NCBI RefSeq assembly: GCF_014199265.1
Contig: NZ_JACIJG010000009.1
Location: forward strand, 148,693-212,692
Direction: 5' to 3'
Length of the DNA: 64,000 nucleotides
Source: Brucella daejeonensis
Lineage (GTDB): Bacteria > Pseudomonadota > Alphaproteobacteria > Rhizobiales > Rhizobiaceae
A program made the position numbers and the translations under genes. The notes below the pieces were generated by a model. It had not been told where the DNA came from, ran no database searches, and was given only the letters and a program-made list of their open reading frames with translations. Each line of letters opens with the position of its first letter. The stretch's first letter is position 1. Positions 51,698 through 62,418 of the stretch are shown here, in pieces.

Positions 51698-53284
51698 ATG
51701 CATATCAGAATAGCTGGCCTTGGCCTGGTTCTCGCGGCGATTTCGCTCGCGACGGCACCTTCACAGGCCGAAGAAGTAAAGCGCGGCGGCACGGTCATCG
51801 TCCATATGAACGCCGAACAGGGTATCCTAAACCCTGCGCTGCGCGCCTCCACCGGCGTCTATGCGATCACCGGCCGCATCATGGAACCGCTGATCGACCG
51901 CACCTATGAGGGATATGTGCCGGTTCTGGCGACGAGCTGGTCGTCATCGCAGGACGGCAAGACGATCACCTTCAAGCTGCGCGAGAATGTGCGCTGGCAC
52001 GACGGACAGCCCTTCAGCTGCGACGATGTTTCGTTCAGCGCGATGAACCTCTGGAAGACGCAGCTCAACTATTCGACGACGCTTCAGGCAAATCTGGAAG
52101 CCGTGGACTGTCCCGATCCGCAAACCGCCGTCTTCCGCTATTCCAAGCCGATGCCGCTCGACCTTCTGGTCGCGGCCATGCCCGATCTCGGCCACCCGGT
52201 GCCGAAGCATCTTTATGAAGGCACCGATGTCCTCAAGAACAAGTACAATTCCGCGCCGGTCGGTACGGGGCCGTTCAAGTTCGTGGAATATGAGCGCGGG
52301 CAGCATATCATTGCCGAGCGCAACGACGATTACTGGCGCGGCAAGGAATATCCTTATCTCGACCGCGTGATCTGGCGCTTCATGCCGGACAAGGCGGCGG
52401 CCGCCGCCGCACTCGAAGCGGGCGAAATGATGGAAACCGCCTTCAACGGCATTTCCATGTCGGACACCGAGCGCCTCCAGAAGGACGGACGCTTCGACAC
52501 CGGCACCAAGGGCTTCGAAAACAACGTCGCTCACTCGACCGTCGAGTTCAACCTGCGCAATCCGATCCTCGCCAATCTGAAGGTCCGTCAGGCGATCTAC
52601 CATGCGCTCGACATCGACTTCGCGATCAAGACGATCATGCGCGGCTATGCCAAGCCGGGCCGTGGCCCGATCCCGAGCACCGGCGGCGCCAACTATACGG
52701 ATCAGGTCCAGACCTACCCGTATGATGTTGAAAAGGCGAAGAAACTGCTCGACGAAGCCGGTTATCCGGCCAAGGAAGACGGCATCCGCTTCAAGCTGCG
52801 CCATCGTCCGGCGCCATGGGGCGAATATACCCAGCTCTGGGCCGAATATTTCGCGCAGGCCATGAAGGAAGTCGGCATCGACGTCGAAATCCTTACCAAC
52901 GACGCGCCGGGCTTCCTCAACGGCGTCTATCGCGACCACGATTTCGATACGGCCAATGGCTGGCACCAGTTCCGCTCCGATCCGGCGGTTTCCACCACGG
53001 TGTGGCTGCGTTCCGGCGCTCCGGTCGGCACCGCCTGGTCCAACCAGTTCGGCTACAAGTCGGACGAGATGGACAGCCTGATTGACAAGGCCGCTTCCGA
53101 GCTTGATCCAGCCAAACGCGCCGATCTCTATCACCAGATCCAGCAGCTTGAGATGAAGGACCTGCCGGTCATCTTCGCCATCGAACATCCGTTCGTCGGC
53201 GTGACCAACAAGGCGCTGAAGAACCACCACAACACGCCGCGCTGGGATTCCTCCAGCTGGTACGATCTCTGGATCGACCAATAA
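51698..53284 (+). CDS. ABC transporter solute-binding protein, family 5 (peptide/nickel type)
   Basis: A periplasmic binding protein of 528 residues. Signal peptide MHIRIAGLGLVLAAISLATAPSQA, with cleavage before EEVKRGGT. The mature part follows the SBP_bac_5 pattern: GGTVIVHMNAEQGILNPAL, LATSWSSSQDGKTITFKLRENVRWHDGQPF and PVGTGPFKFVEYERGQHI. ATG 51698 is chosen because the signal peptide begins there. It is the first gene of an importer whose downstream enzymes suggest an amino-acid-derived ring or amide, not necessarily a peptide, as substrate. Confidence 0.9.
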   Translation: MHIRIAGLGLVLAAISLATAPSQAEEVKRGGTVIVHMNAEQGILNPALRASTGVYAITGRIMEPLIDRTYEGYVPVLATSWSSSQDGKTITFKLRENVRWHDGQPFSCDDVSFSAMNLWKTQLNYSTTLQANLEAVDCPDPQTAVFRYSKPMPLDLLVAAMPDLGHPVPKHLYEGTDVLKNKYNSAPVGTGPFKFVEYERGQHIIAERNDDYWRGKEYPYLDRVIWRFMPDKAAAAAALEAGEMMETAFNGISMSDTERLQKDGRFDTGTKGFENNVAHSTVEFNLRNPILANLKVRQAIYHALDIDFAIKTIMRGYAKPGRGPIPSTGGANYTDQVQTYPYDVEKAKKLLDEAGYPAKEDGIRFKLRHRPAPWGEYTQLWAEYFAQAMKEVGIDVEILTNDAPGFLNGVYRDHDFDTANGWHQFRSDPAVSTTVWLRSGAPVGTAWSNQFGYKSDEMDSLIDKAASELDPAKRADLYHQIQQLEMKDLPVIFAIEHPFVGVTNKALKNHHNTPRWDSSSWYDLWIDQ

Positions 53285-53294
53285 GCGAAAAGCG

Positions 53295-53320
53295 GCCGCT
53301 GCCGCTCATGCGGCAGCGGC
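53295..53320. other. Hairpin between binding-protein and permease genes
   Basis: A perfect 11-bp GC-rich stem, GCCGCTGCCGC/GCGGCAGCGGC, with loop TCAT. No T-run follows, so it is not a full terminator. In many ABC operons such a hairpin stabilises the binding-protein mRNA or reduces read-through, so the binding protein is made in excess. Confidence 0.65.
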
Positions 53321-53377
53321 TCCCATCTATCCGAAATACCTGAAATTGCTGATGAATATCTCGCAGGATAATCCCTA

Positions 53378-54361
53378 ATGCCCCTGCCCCCGCTCCTGAC
53401 CTTTGCGCTGCGGCGCATCCTGCAGGCGATCCCCGTCATTCTGCTGATCATGATCGGCTCGTTCCTGCTCATCAAGCTCGCGCCCGGCGATACGGTCGAT
53501 GCGCTTGTCGGAGACATGGGCGGCGCCGACCCGAAATTCGTCGCCAACCTGCGCGCGGAATACGGCCTCGACCAGCCGGTCTGGGTGCAGCTTTGGATCT
53601 ATATGACCAAGCTCGCCCGGTTCGATTTCGGCTGGTCCTATGTTTACGAACAGCCGGTTCTGGACGTGCTGAAAGCGCGTCTCGTGCCGACGCTCCTGCT
53701 GATGGTGTCCTCGCTGTCGGCGGCATTCATCGTCGGCATCGCGCTTGGCGCCTTCGCGGCGCGCCGCGCCTATTCGCTGACCGACAATGCCATTTCCACG
53801 CTTGGCCTCGTCTTCTACGCCATGCCAAGCTTCTTCCTCAGCCTCATCCTGATGTTCGTCTTCTCGGTCAAGCTCGGCTGGCTGCCGGTGGGCGGCTACA
53901 AGACGCTCGGCGGCTTCTATACCGGCTGGAAATATGTCTGGGATATCGCCGTCCATCTGGTCATGCCGACGGCGGCGCTGTCGCTGATCTATCTCGCCTT
54001 CTACATGCGCCTGATGCGCACCAGCGTGCTGGAAGTCGAAGACCTCGATTATGTGCGCACGGCGCGCGCCAAGGGCGCAAGCGGCGCGCGGCTGATGTTC
54101 CACCACATCATGCGCAACGCCTTCCTGCCCGTCGTCACGCTGCTCGGCCTGCAATTCTCCACCGTGCTCGGCGGTTCCGTCGTCATCGAGACGATCTTCT
54201 CCCTGCCCGGCCTCGGCCAGCTTGCCTATACATCCGTCATCAAGCGCGACCTCAACACGCTGATGGGCATCATTTTCCTGTGTTCGGTGCTGGTGGTGAT
54301 CGTCAACCTGATCACCGATCTCATCTATGCCCGGCTTGATTCCAGGATCGAACTGTCATGA
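53378..54361 (+). CDS. ABC transporter permease, DppB type
   Basis: An inner-membrane permease of 327 residues with 6 helices. The start LTFALRRILQAIPVILLIMIGSFLLIKLAPGD is the standard DppB/OppB opening, and the EAA-type loop is in DYVRTARAKGASGARLMFHHIMRNAFLP near 227-254. It pairs with the DppC-type permease, which overlaps by 4 nt. A weak GCAGGA ribosome site precedes ATG 53378. Confidence 0.9.
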   Translation: MPLPPLLTFALRRILQAIPVILLIMIGSFLLIKLAPGDTVDALVGDMGGADPKFVANLRAEYGLDQPVWVQLWIYMTKLARFDFGWSYVYEQPVLDVLKARLVPTLLLMVSSLSAAFIVGIALGAFAARRAYSLTDNAISTLGLVFYAMPSFFLSLILMFVFSVKLGWLPVGGYKTLGGFYTGWKYVWDIAVHLVMPTAALSLIYLAFYMRLMRTSVLEVEDLDYVRTARAKGASGARLMFHHIMRNAFLPVVTLLGLQFSTVLGGSVVIETIFSLPGLGQLAYTSVIKRDLNTLMGIIFLCSVLVVIVNLITDLIYARLDSRIELS

Positions 54362-55233
54362 CTTCCCAGGATTTCTCCCTTTCCCGCCCGCAGGCCTCGC
54401 GCACGAAAATCCTGTGGCAGCGCTTCAGCCGCAACCGCGCCGCGGTGCTGGGTCTCGTCCTGTTCGCCGCCGTGGTGCTGGTCGCGCTTCTCGCGGACGT
54501 CATCACCCCCGGCGACCCCTTACGCCGCGCCGGCGACCCGCTGGTCTGGCCTTTCATCAATGCGGCAACGCCGCTCGGCACCGACCAGCTTGGCCGCGAC
54601 ATTCTCGCCGGTATTTTCCATGGCGCGCGTATTTCCCTGATGATCGGCGTGGTCGCCACGCTGATCTCGATCTTCATCGGCATCATCATCGGCGCGCTTG
54701 CCGGCTATTATGGCGGCTGGGTGGATGATATTTTGATGCGCGTCACCGAAGCCTTCCAGACCGTGCCGAGCTTCGTGCTCCTGCTGACGCTGGTGGCGAT
54801 CTTCGGCTCGTCGATCGAAAACATCATCGTCTGCATCGGCATCGTGTCATGGACCGCGCCCGCCCGCATGGTGCGCGCCGAATTTCTGGCGTTGCGCAAG
54901 CGCGAATTCGTCGATGCGGCGCGCAATCTGGGCGTCGGCAATCTCTCGATCATCTTCCGTGAAATCCTGCCGAACGCCCTGCCGCCGGTGATCGTCTTCG
55001 CCTCCGTGGTGATGGCGACCGCGATCCTGATGGAAAGCGCGCTCGCCTTTCTCGGCCTTGGCGACCCCAATTATGCAAGCTGGGGCAACATGATCGGCCA
55101 GGGCCGCGCCGTGCTGCGCACCGACTGGTTCTGCTCGGTCATTCCCGGCATCGCCATCCTGCTGACCGTGCTTTCCTTCAGCCTGCTCGGTGAGGGACTG
55201 AACGATGCGCTTAATCCAAGGCAGAAGAAATAG
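54358..55233 (+). CDS. ABC transporter permease, DppC type
   Basis: A permease of 291 residues. The N-terminal OppC-type segment WQRFSRNRAAVLGLVLFAAVVLVALLADVI lies near 19-48. The LGTDQLGRDILAGIFHGARISLMIGV motif near 75-100 and an EAA loop (EFVDAARNLGVGNLSIIFREILPN near 181-205) are standard. ATGA overlap with the DppB-type gene and a 12-nt gap to the ATPase gene show one operon. Confidence 0.9.
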   Translation: MTSQDFSLSRPQASRTKILWQRFSRNRAAVLGLVLFAAVVLVALLADVITPGDPLRRAGDPLVWPFINAATPLGTDQLGRDILAGIFHGARISLMIGVVATLISIFIGIIIGALAGYYGGWVDDILMRVTEAFQTVPSFVLLLTLVAIFGSSIENIIVCIGIVSWTAPARMVRAEFLALRKREFVDAARNLGVGNLSIIFREILPNALPPVIVFASVVMATAILMESALAFLGLGDPNYASWGNMIGQGRAVLRTDWFCSVIPGIAILLTVLSFSLLGEGLNDALNPRQKK

Positions 55234-55245
55234 GTCCTGACCCTG

Positions 55246-56883
<1,638 letters not shown>

Positions 56884-56886
56884 TCC

Positions 56887-58188
56887 ATGCAGAACGTAAC
56901 CTTTCCGCCATCCATCTGGGCCGCGACCGCGCCCGAACGCGTACCGGCCCCGCCCCTCACCGGGGACGCGGAAGCCGATGTCGCCATCGTCGGCGGTGGC
57001 TTTACCGGCCTTTCCGCCGCCCTTCATCTGGCAAAGCGCGGCAAGCGCGTCATCCTGCTGGAAGGCAATGCCGTCGGCTGGGGCGCCTCCGGGCGCAATA
57101 ACGGTCAGGTCATCCCGACCATGACCGCCGCCGAGCCGGACGCCATCGCCAGACGCTACGGCGCGGCAGGCGAGCGCTTCGCCCGGCTTATCGGCAACAG
57201 CGCCGACATATTGTTTTCCATCGTGCGCGAGGAAAATATCGCCGCCGAGGCCGAACAGACCGGCTGGTTCCAGCCCGCCCATTCGCCGGGACGGGTGAAA
57301 CTTTCGCAGTCGCGCGTCGAAGCGTGGAAACGCTTCGGCTTTCCGGCGGAATTTCTCGACCGCACGGCAACGTCGAAGCTCCTCGGCAGCGACTTCTGGT
57401 ATGGCGGCATGTTCAACCCGACCGGCGGTCATATCAATCCGCTGGCGCTTGCCCGCGGGCTTGCCGCCGCCGCCGAGCGCCATGGCGCGATCATTCACGA
57501 GCAAAGCCCGGTCACATCCTACGCTCACAATGGCGATCACTGGGAAGTGCGCACCGACAACGCCACGGTGCGCGCCAAGGGTTTTCTGCTCGCAACCAAT
57601 GCCTATACCGGCGAATTGCGCGAAGGGCTTGCGCCGCGCCTTGCCCGCACCATCGTGCCGGTGCTCTCGTGGCAGATGGCGACCGCGCCCGTCAGCGACA
57701 ATCTGCGCGCAACCATTCTGCCGGGACGGCAGGCGGTCTCCGACACACGCGGCGACCTGCGTTTCTTCCGCTACGATGCCCGCAACCGGCTGATCACCGG
57801 CGGCGTGGTGATGGGCGATTTCAACCTGGCCGAACGCGTCAAACGCAAGACGGCGCGCAACATGGCCGAAGCTTTCCCGGCCCTTGGGCAACCGGAAATC
57901 ACCCATGTGTGGAGCGGCTATATCGGCATGACATGGGATCGCTTCCCGCGCGTGCACCAGCTTGGCCCCAATGGCTGGGCGTGGATCGGCTGCAACGGGC
58001 GCGGCGTTGCGCTCGGCACGTCTTTGGGGCGGGAGTTCGCTCGCGCCCTCGGCGGCGAGCCGGTGCAGGAACTTGCCCTGCCGGTCTCGCAACCCGCGCC
58101 ACTGCCTTTTCATAAAGTCGCGCGGAAGATTGCCCCTTTCTATCTCGCCTGGCTTCGGCGCAAGGATCTCTCGGAACCCAATCTTTAA
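56887..58188 (+). CDS. FAD-dependent amine/amino-acid oxidase (DAO family)
   Basis: A 433-residue flavoprotein. The dinucleotide site is DVAIVGGGFTGLSAALHLAKRGKRVILLE at about 32-60. GWGASGRNNGQVIP near 65-78 is the pattern of PuuB/glycine-oxidase-like enzymes (covalent or tight FAD site). It should oxidise a C-N bond of an amine or amino acid and release H2O2 or pass electrons on. It starts 3 nt after the ATPase stop, so its substrate is probably the imported compound or a breakdown product. Confidence 0.87.
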   Translation: MQNVTFPPSIWAATAPERVPAPPLTGDAEADVAIVGGGFTGLSAALHLAKRGKRVILLEGNAVGWGASGRNNGQVIPTMTAAEPDAIARRYGAAGERFARLIGNSADILFSIVREENIAAEAEQTGWFQPAHSPGRVKLSQSRVEAWKRFGFPAEFLDRTATSKLLGSDFWYGGMFNPTGGHINPLALARGLAAAAERHGAIIHEQSPVTSYAHNGDHWEVRTDNATVRAKGFLLATNAYTGELREGLAPRLARTIVPVLSWQMATAPVSDNLRATILPGRQAVSDTRGDLRFFRYDARNRLITGGVVMGDFNLAERVKRKTARNMAEAFPALGQPEITHVWSGYIGMTWDRFPRVHQLGPNGWAWIGCNGRGVALGTSLGREFARALGGEPVQELALPVSQPAPLPFHKVARKIAPFYLAWLRRKDLSEPNL

Positions 58189-58217
58189 TCCGGGCTGGTT
58201 GCAGTTAAAATAAAAAA

Positions 58218-58289
58218 CCGCTCTATCTATTTGTTTTCACGCATTATCCTACGCAAAACCGTTTAACACTTTTGCTGGAAATGCTTAAT
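58218..58289 (-). repeat. Dispersed repeat copy inside the operon
   Basis: Plus-strand text CCGCTCTATCTATTTGTTTT, then CACGCATTATCCTACGCAAAACCG and CACTTTTGCTGGAAATGCTT, is the reverse of the GAGCATTTCCAGCAAAAGTG repeat at 42376-42493. It fills most of the 121-nt gap between the oxidase and ATC-hydrolase-family genes and may affect expression of the downstream pair. Confidence 0.65.
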
Positions 58290-58309
58290 TCATGTGAAAG
58301 GTCAGGTCC

Positions 58310-58798
58310 ATGAATCAATTGCCAATTCTGGAACGCCGCCGCATCGAGGCGCTGGTTCTGAAAAATGTCTATGACGTGTTGCGCGAACGCTCCGGCGAGG
58401 AGGAAGCGCAGGCCGTGATCGGCGAAGCCGTCAGCCGCTCGGCCATCGAGCAGGGCAAGAGTTTTGCCGGGGAGCTGGGCCGGACGCCGACGATACAGGA
58501 TTTCGCCGACATCCAGCCGCTCTGGACCAAGGAAAACGCGCTGGAGATCGATGTGATCTCGCAGGGCGAGGATCATTTCGATTTCAACGTGACGCGCTGC
58601 CGTTACTCGGAAATGTACCGCGAGATGGGTCTTGGCCATATCGGCCACCTGCTGTCGTGCAATCGCGACGGCGATTTCTGCATCGGCTACAACCCCGATA
58701 TGAAGCTGGAGCGCACGCAGACCATCATGAAGGGCGCAAGCCACTGCGATTTCCGCTACCGCCTCGAACCGAACGACAAGAAAGACGAGGAAGCCTGA
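58310..58798 (+). CDS. L-2-amino-thiazoline-4-carboxylate hydrolase family protein
   Basis: A 162-residue protein matching the ATC hydrolase family (PF14196 type), named after AtcB of Pseudomonas, which opens the thiazoline ring of L-ATC to N-carbamoyl-L-cysteine. The family pattern is seen in the helical start (ERRRIEALVLKNVYDVLRERSG), VTRCRYSEMYREMGLGHIGHLLSCNRDGDF near 103-132 and CDFRYRLEP at the end. Cysteines at about 105 and 126 may be important. The M20 amidohydrolase gene follows by 1 nt. Many family members have no proven reaction, so ATC itself as substrate is a hypothesis. Confidence 0.8.
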   Translation: MNQLPILERRRIEALVLKNVYDVLRERSGEEEAQAVIGEAVSRSAIEQGKSFAGELGRTPTIQDFADIQPLWTKENALEIDVISQGEDHFDFNVTRCRYSEMYREMGLGHIGHLLSCNRDGDFCIGYNPDMKLERTQTIMKGASHCDFRYRLEPNDKKDEEA

Positions 58799-58799
58799 C

Positions 58800-59972
58800 A
58801 TGCCGGTTGAAAACTGGACTTCGAACCAGATCGAGGAACTGGTCGCCTTCCGCCGCGACCTGCACCAGAACCCCGAACTGCTCTACGATGTGAACCGGAC
58901 GGCGGAAAAGGTTGCCGAAGCGCTGCGCGCCGCCGGTGTCGACGAGGTGGTGACGGGCATCGGGCGCACCGGCGTCGTCGGCGTCATTCGCGGCCAGACC
59001 AACCGTTCAGGCCGCTCGATTGCCCTGCGCGCCGACATGGACGCCCTGCCGATCCTTGAGGAAACCGGCGCCGAATGGTCGTCGAAAGTTCCGGGCAAGA
59101 TGCACGCCTGCGGTCATGATGGCCACACCACCATGCTTCTGGGCGCTGCCCGCGAACTGGCGCAAAGCCGCGCCTTCGACGGCACGGTCATCGTGATCTT
59201 CCAGCCCGCCGAAGAGGGCGGCGCGGGCGCAAAAGCCATGATCGACGATGGGCTGTTCAAGCGCTGGCCGGTCGATGAAGTCTATGGAATGCACAACCGC
59301 CCGAACCTCGCCGTCGGGCACTTCACCATCAATTCCGGCCCCATCATGGGATCGGTCGATGTGCTGGACATTACCGTCGAGGGTATCGGCGGACATGCCG
59401 CCTCGCCGCACCATACCGTCGATCCCATTCCGGTGACGGCGGCGCTCATTCAGGCGATCCAGACGCTGACTGCCCGCACCATCGACCCGCTCGATTCCGC
59501 CGTGATCTCGATCACGACCATTCAGGGCGGCGATGCGTTCAACGTCATTCCGCAGAAAATCCGCCTGACCGGCACGGTGCGCACGCTGCGCGAGGAAGTG
59601 CGCGACCACATCGAGGAACGGCTGGGCCGCGCCGTGCAGGGCATTGCCGATGCCTTCGGCGCAAAGGCCACGCTCGATTATCAGCGCAGCTACCCCGTGA
59701 CGGTCAATCACGAGCGGGAGAGCGAGTTGGCCGCGATTGCCGCCGAGGCCGTCGCAGGCGCGGAGCGCGTCACGCGCGACATGCCCGCAACGCTTGGCGG
59801 TGAGGATTTCGCCTTCATGCTGAACGAAGTGCCGGGGGCGATGATCAATATCGGCAATGGTCCAAGCGCCAATCTCCACCACCCGAAATACGACTTTAAC
59901 GACGATGTGATCGCCTGGGGCTGCTCCTACTGGACGACGCTCGTCCGCCATCGCCTGCCAGTCAGTAACTGA
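58800..59972 (+). CDS. M20-family amidohydrolase (aminoacylase/carbamoylase-like)
   Basis: A cytoplasmic metallopeptidase-fold amidohydrolase of 390 residues, of the hippurate hydrolase/IAA-amino-acid hydrolase type. ALRADMDALPI lies near 75-85. The metal site MHACGHDGHTTMLLGAA lies at 101-117 (Cys104, His106), with FQPAEEGGAGAKAMI at 134-148 and the catalytic Glu. The dimerisation insert lies at about 180-295. It hydrolyses an N-acyl or N-carbamoyl amino acid. Next to an ATC-hydrolase-type gene it could release an amino acid such as cysteine from an N-carbamoyl intermediate (inference by analogy with AtcB/AtcC). Confidence 0.88.
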   Translation: MPVENWTSNQIEELVAFRRDLHQNPELLYDVNRTAEKVAEALRAAGVDEVVTGIGRTGVVGVIRGQTNRSGRSIALRADMDALPILEETGAEWSSKVPGKMHACGHDGHTTMLLGAARELAQSRAFDGTVIVIFQPAEEGGAGAKAMIDDGLFKRWPVDEVYGMHNRPNLAVGHFTINSGPIMGSVDVLDITVEGIGGHAASPHHTVDPIPVTAALIQAIQTLTARTIDPLDSAVISITTIQGGDAFNVIPQKIRLTGTVRTLREEVRDHIEERLGRAVQGIADAFGAKATLDYQRSYPVTVNHERESELAAIAAEAVAGAERVTRDMPATLGGEDFAFMLNEVPGAMINIGNGPSANLHHPKYDFNDDVIAWGCSYWTTLVRHRLPVSN

Positions 59973-59995
59973 ATAGCCGGTTGTGGCCGGTAATG

Positions 59996-60020
59996 ACGGG
60001 CGGTCCAATGGGCCGCCCGT
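59996..60020 (+). terminator. Hairpin terminator after the amidohydrolase operon
   Basis: ACGGGCGGTCC pairs with GGGCCGCCCGT (one G-T pair) around an AAT loop, 24 nt after the stop, and is followed by TTCCGTATTT. The T-run is short, but the position and stem strength fit the end of the 51.7-60.0 kb operon. Confidence 0.65.
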
Positions 60021-60055
60021 TTCCGTATTTGCATATAAAGCGAAGTTATTAATCC

Positions 60056-60072
60056 ATAAACCTCTGGTTTAT
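60056..60072. promoter_or_regulatory. Small palindrome upstream of the diguanylate cyclase gene
   Basis: ATAAACC-TCT-GGTTTAT is a perfect 7-bp inverted repeat in an AT-rich stretch about 140 nt before the GGDEF gene start. It could be an operator. No clear -35/-10 pair is visible beside it. Confidence 0.4.
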
Positions 60073-60210
60073 CCAAGATAACCATAATATAAGGCGCTCC
60101 CAACAAACCATCGCGGCTTTTCCCGATGGGACGAACAACGCATCCCGGACAATGTGAGACGGCTTTCGACCTGGACACATGGTTCGGCAAAAAGTTGGAA
60201 CGGGAAATCC

Positions 60211-61656
60211 ATGAATATCGAGTCTGCCCTGAGCGACAGCGCCAATATTTTCGACCTTGCGCCCATCTCCCTCTGGCTGGAAGACTATAGCGGCCTGCGT
60301 CGGCAGTTCGAGGAATGGCGCGCGCTGGGCATTACCGATCTCAAGGCGTTTCTCCAGGAAGACACCTCCCGCCTGCGCATCTGCACCAGCCATATCCGGG
60401 TTTTGAAGGTCAACCGCAAGACGCTCTCGCTTTTCGAGGCGGACAGTCTCGACCATCTCGTGACCAATCTCGAACGCGTGTTCCGCGACGACATGCTGGA
60501 GCCGCATATCGACGAGATGGTGCAGTTGTGGAATGGCGACAACGCCTTCGTCAGCGACACGGTGAATTATTCGCTGGCCGGAAAGCGGCTCGATATCCAG
60601 CTAAAGGGCGTGGTGCTCCCCGGCTATGAAGACACATGGGAGCGCGTCCTGCTTTCCATCGAGGACGTGACCGCGCGCGAAAATGCCCGCCGCGAGCAGG
60701 ACCGCCACAAGCGCCACGCACAGGGCCTTTTCGAACACTCGCCGGTTTCGCTCTGGGTCGAGGATTTCAGCCGCATCAGGCAGCTCATGGACGACGTGCG
60801 CAATCGCGGCATCGTGGATTTCCGTGTGTTCACCGACGTCCACCCGGAATTCGTCCGCCAGTGCATGAGTGAAATCCGGGTGTTGGAAATCAACAACGAA
60901 ACGCTTTCGCTCTTCCTCGCGCCCGACAAGAAGACACTGCTGCAAAACCTGCCGAAAATCTTCAAGGACGAGATGGAGGCGTCGTTCCGCGAGCAGTTGA
61001 TCGACCTGTGGAACGGCGTTCTGTTCCAGCGCCGCGAAGTAGTCAATTATGCGCTGGACGGCACCGAGCGCCACGTTCTGCTGCAATTGTCGGTCCTGCC
61101 GGGACATGAACAGGACTGGGCGCTGGTACAGGTGGCGCTGACCGACATCACCGCGCGCAAGAAGGCCGAAGCCTATCTGGAATATCTGGGCAAGCACGAT
61201 GTGCTGACCAAGCTTCACAACCGCGCTTTCTACGTGGACGAACTCAATCGTCTGGAGCGCAAGGGCCATACGCCGGTTTCGGTCATCATCATCGACCTGA
61301 ACGGCCTCAAGGCGGCAAACGACCATTGGGGCCATGCTTCCGGCGACGGCCTGCTGCGCCGCATCGGCGAAGTGCTGAACGAAGCGGTCAAGCAGCCGGG
61401 CCATGCCGCCCGCATCGGCGGCGACGAATTTGCCGTGGTCCTGCCCTATGTCGACGAACGGGGCGCGGAAGCGACCGTGGAGGAGATCCGCAGGCTGGTC
61501 GATATCAACAACCAGTATTATTCGCAGTTGAAGCTCAACCTTTCCATCGGCACGGCCACCAGCCTGCCGGGCGAAAAGCTCGAAACCGTCGCCAAGCGCG
61601 CCGATCTGCTCATGTATGAAGACAAGCGCCAGCAGCGGACCGTCACAGGCTTGTAG
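60211..61656 (+). CDS. Diguanylate cyclase with duplicated PAS-like sensor domain
   Basis: A cytoplasmic 481-residue protein. Two copies of one PAS-like module occupy about 14-156 and 174-316, offset by exactly 160 residues. Matching text includes FDLAPISLWLEDYSGLRRQF and FEHSPVSLWVEDFSRIRQLM, and each ends with a DVTARE/DITARK-type PAS exit. A GGDEF domain follows (about 325-475) with HDVLTKLHNR and an intact RIGGDEF (401-407). No RxxD inhibitory site precedes it and there is no EAL domain, so it probably makes c-di-GMP. ATG 60211 has GGGAAA upstream; the frame from 60154 adds unrelated residues. Confidence 0.88.
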   Translation: MNIESALSDSANIFDLAPISLWLEDYSGLRRQFEEWRALGITDLKAFLQEDTSRLRICTSHIRVLKVNRKTLSLFEADSLDHLVTNLERVFRDDMLEPHIDEMVQLWNGDNAFVSDTVNYSLAGKRLDIQLKGVVLPGYEDTWERVLLSIEDVTARENARREQDRHKRHAQGLFEHSPVSLWVEDFSRIRQLMDDVRNRGIVDFRVFTDVHPEFVRQCMSEIRVLEINNETLSLFLAPDKKTLLQNLPKIFKDEMEASFREQLIDLWNGVLFQRREVVNYALDGTERHVLLQLSVLPGHEQDWALVQVALTDITARKKAEAYLEYLGKHDVLTKLHNRAFYVDELNRLERKGHTPVSVIIIDLNGLKAANDHWGHASGDGLLRRIGEVLNEAVKQPGHAARIGGDEFAVVLPYVDERGAEATVEEIRRLVDINNQYYSQLKLNLSIGTATSLPGEKLETVAKRADLLMYEDKRQQRTVTGL

Positions 61657-61670
61657 GCCGCGGAGCGGCT

Positions 61671-62258
61671 CTATTCATCGAACGCGATGACCGACTTGCC
61701 GCGTGTGAGATCGGTCACGAGCCGCGCGACATCCTCCTGCACGGCAATGGGCATGACGCCCGCTATCTCGACGCCGGTTCCGGTGAAGTTTTCTTGCGCG
61801 ATGGCGAGGTTTTCAACCGCGTTGAGACGCGCTTTCAGAAGAGCATGATCGGAAAAATCGCAGGCCAGCGCAAAGCCGATCATCGGAATGATTTCGGTCT
61901 TTTCCGCCAGTCGCAGGCAAGTGGCAGCCGTGCCGCCATAGGCGCGCATCAAGCCACCGGCGCCCAGGAGAATGCCGCCGAACCACCGCGTCACCAGCAC
62001 CACGACATTATCGACTTTCTGGCCGTCAATGGCGGCCAGCATCGGTTTGCCCGCCGTTCCGGCAGGTTCACCGGCATCGTTGAAACGATAATTCTGCCCC
62101 ATGCGCCAGGCCCAGCAATTATGGGTCGCCGTCGGATCGGAATGGCGCTGTAGAAAATCCTTTGCCGCCTGTTCGCTTGTGACCGGCGCAGCGATAGCCA
62201 GAAACCGGCTTTTCTTGATTTCCTGGCTGTAGGTTTCGATGCGACTGATGGTGAACAT
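61671..62258 (-). CDS. YigZ/IMPACT family protein (UPF0029)
   Basis: A 195-residue protein of the IMPACT/YigZ family, cytoplasmic. The hallmark TRWFGGILLGAGGLMRAYGG lies at about 91-110, and the N-terminal SRFLAIAAPVTSEQAAKDFL and NCWAWRMG are also typical. The C-terminal UPF0029-associated domain follows. The bacterial role is not settled; the eukaryotic relative modulates Gcn1/Gcn2. ATG 62258 (MFTISRIETY) is chosen because the family homology begins there; the open frame to 62507 crosses the CodA-like gene's start. It is divergent from that gene. Confidence 0.85.
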   Translation of the reverse strand: MFTISRIETYSQEIKKSRFLAIAAPVTSEQAAKDFLQRHSDPTATHNCWAWRMGQNYRFNDAGEPAGTAGKPMLAAIDGQKVDNVVVLVTRWFGGILLGAGGLMRAYGGTAATCLRLAEKTEIIPMIGFALACDFSDHALLKARLNAVENLAIAQENFTGTGVEIAGVMPIAVQEDVARLVTDLTRGKSVIAFDE

Positions 62259-62418
62259 GGCAATCCTGAAAACAATGTTCTGGCGGACTAGCATTTTCCG
62301 TTGCGGATGACGACCCCTTGAGGTCTTTCCCGGCATTGCGTGCAGCCAGTGTTGGGTATAAGTCATTCTGAAATAATCCCTTATTGTTGGGTTTGCCTGC
62401 CAGAAGAAAGGTCCGCCA

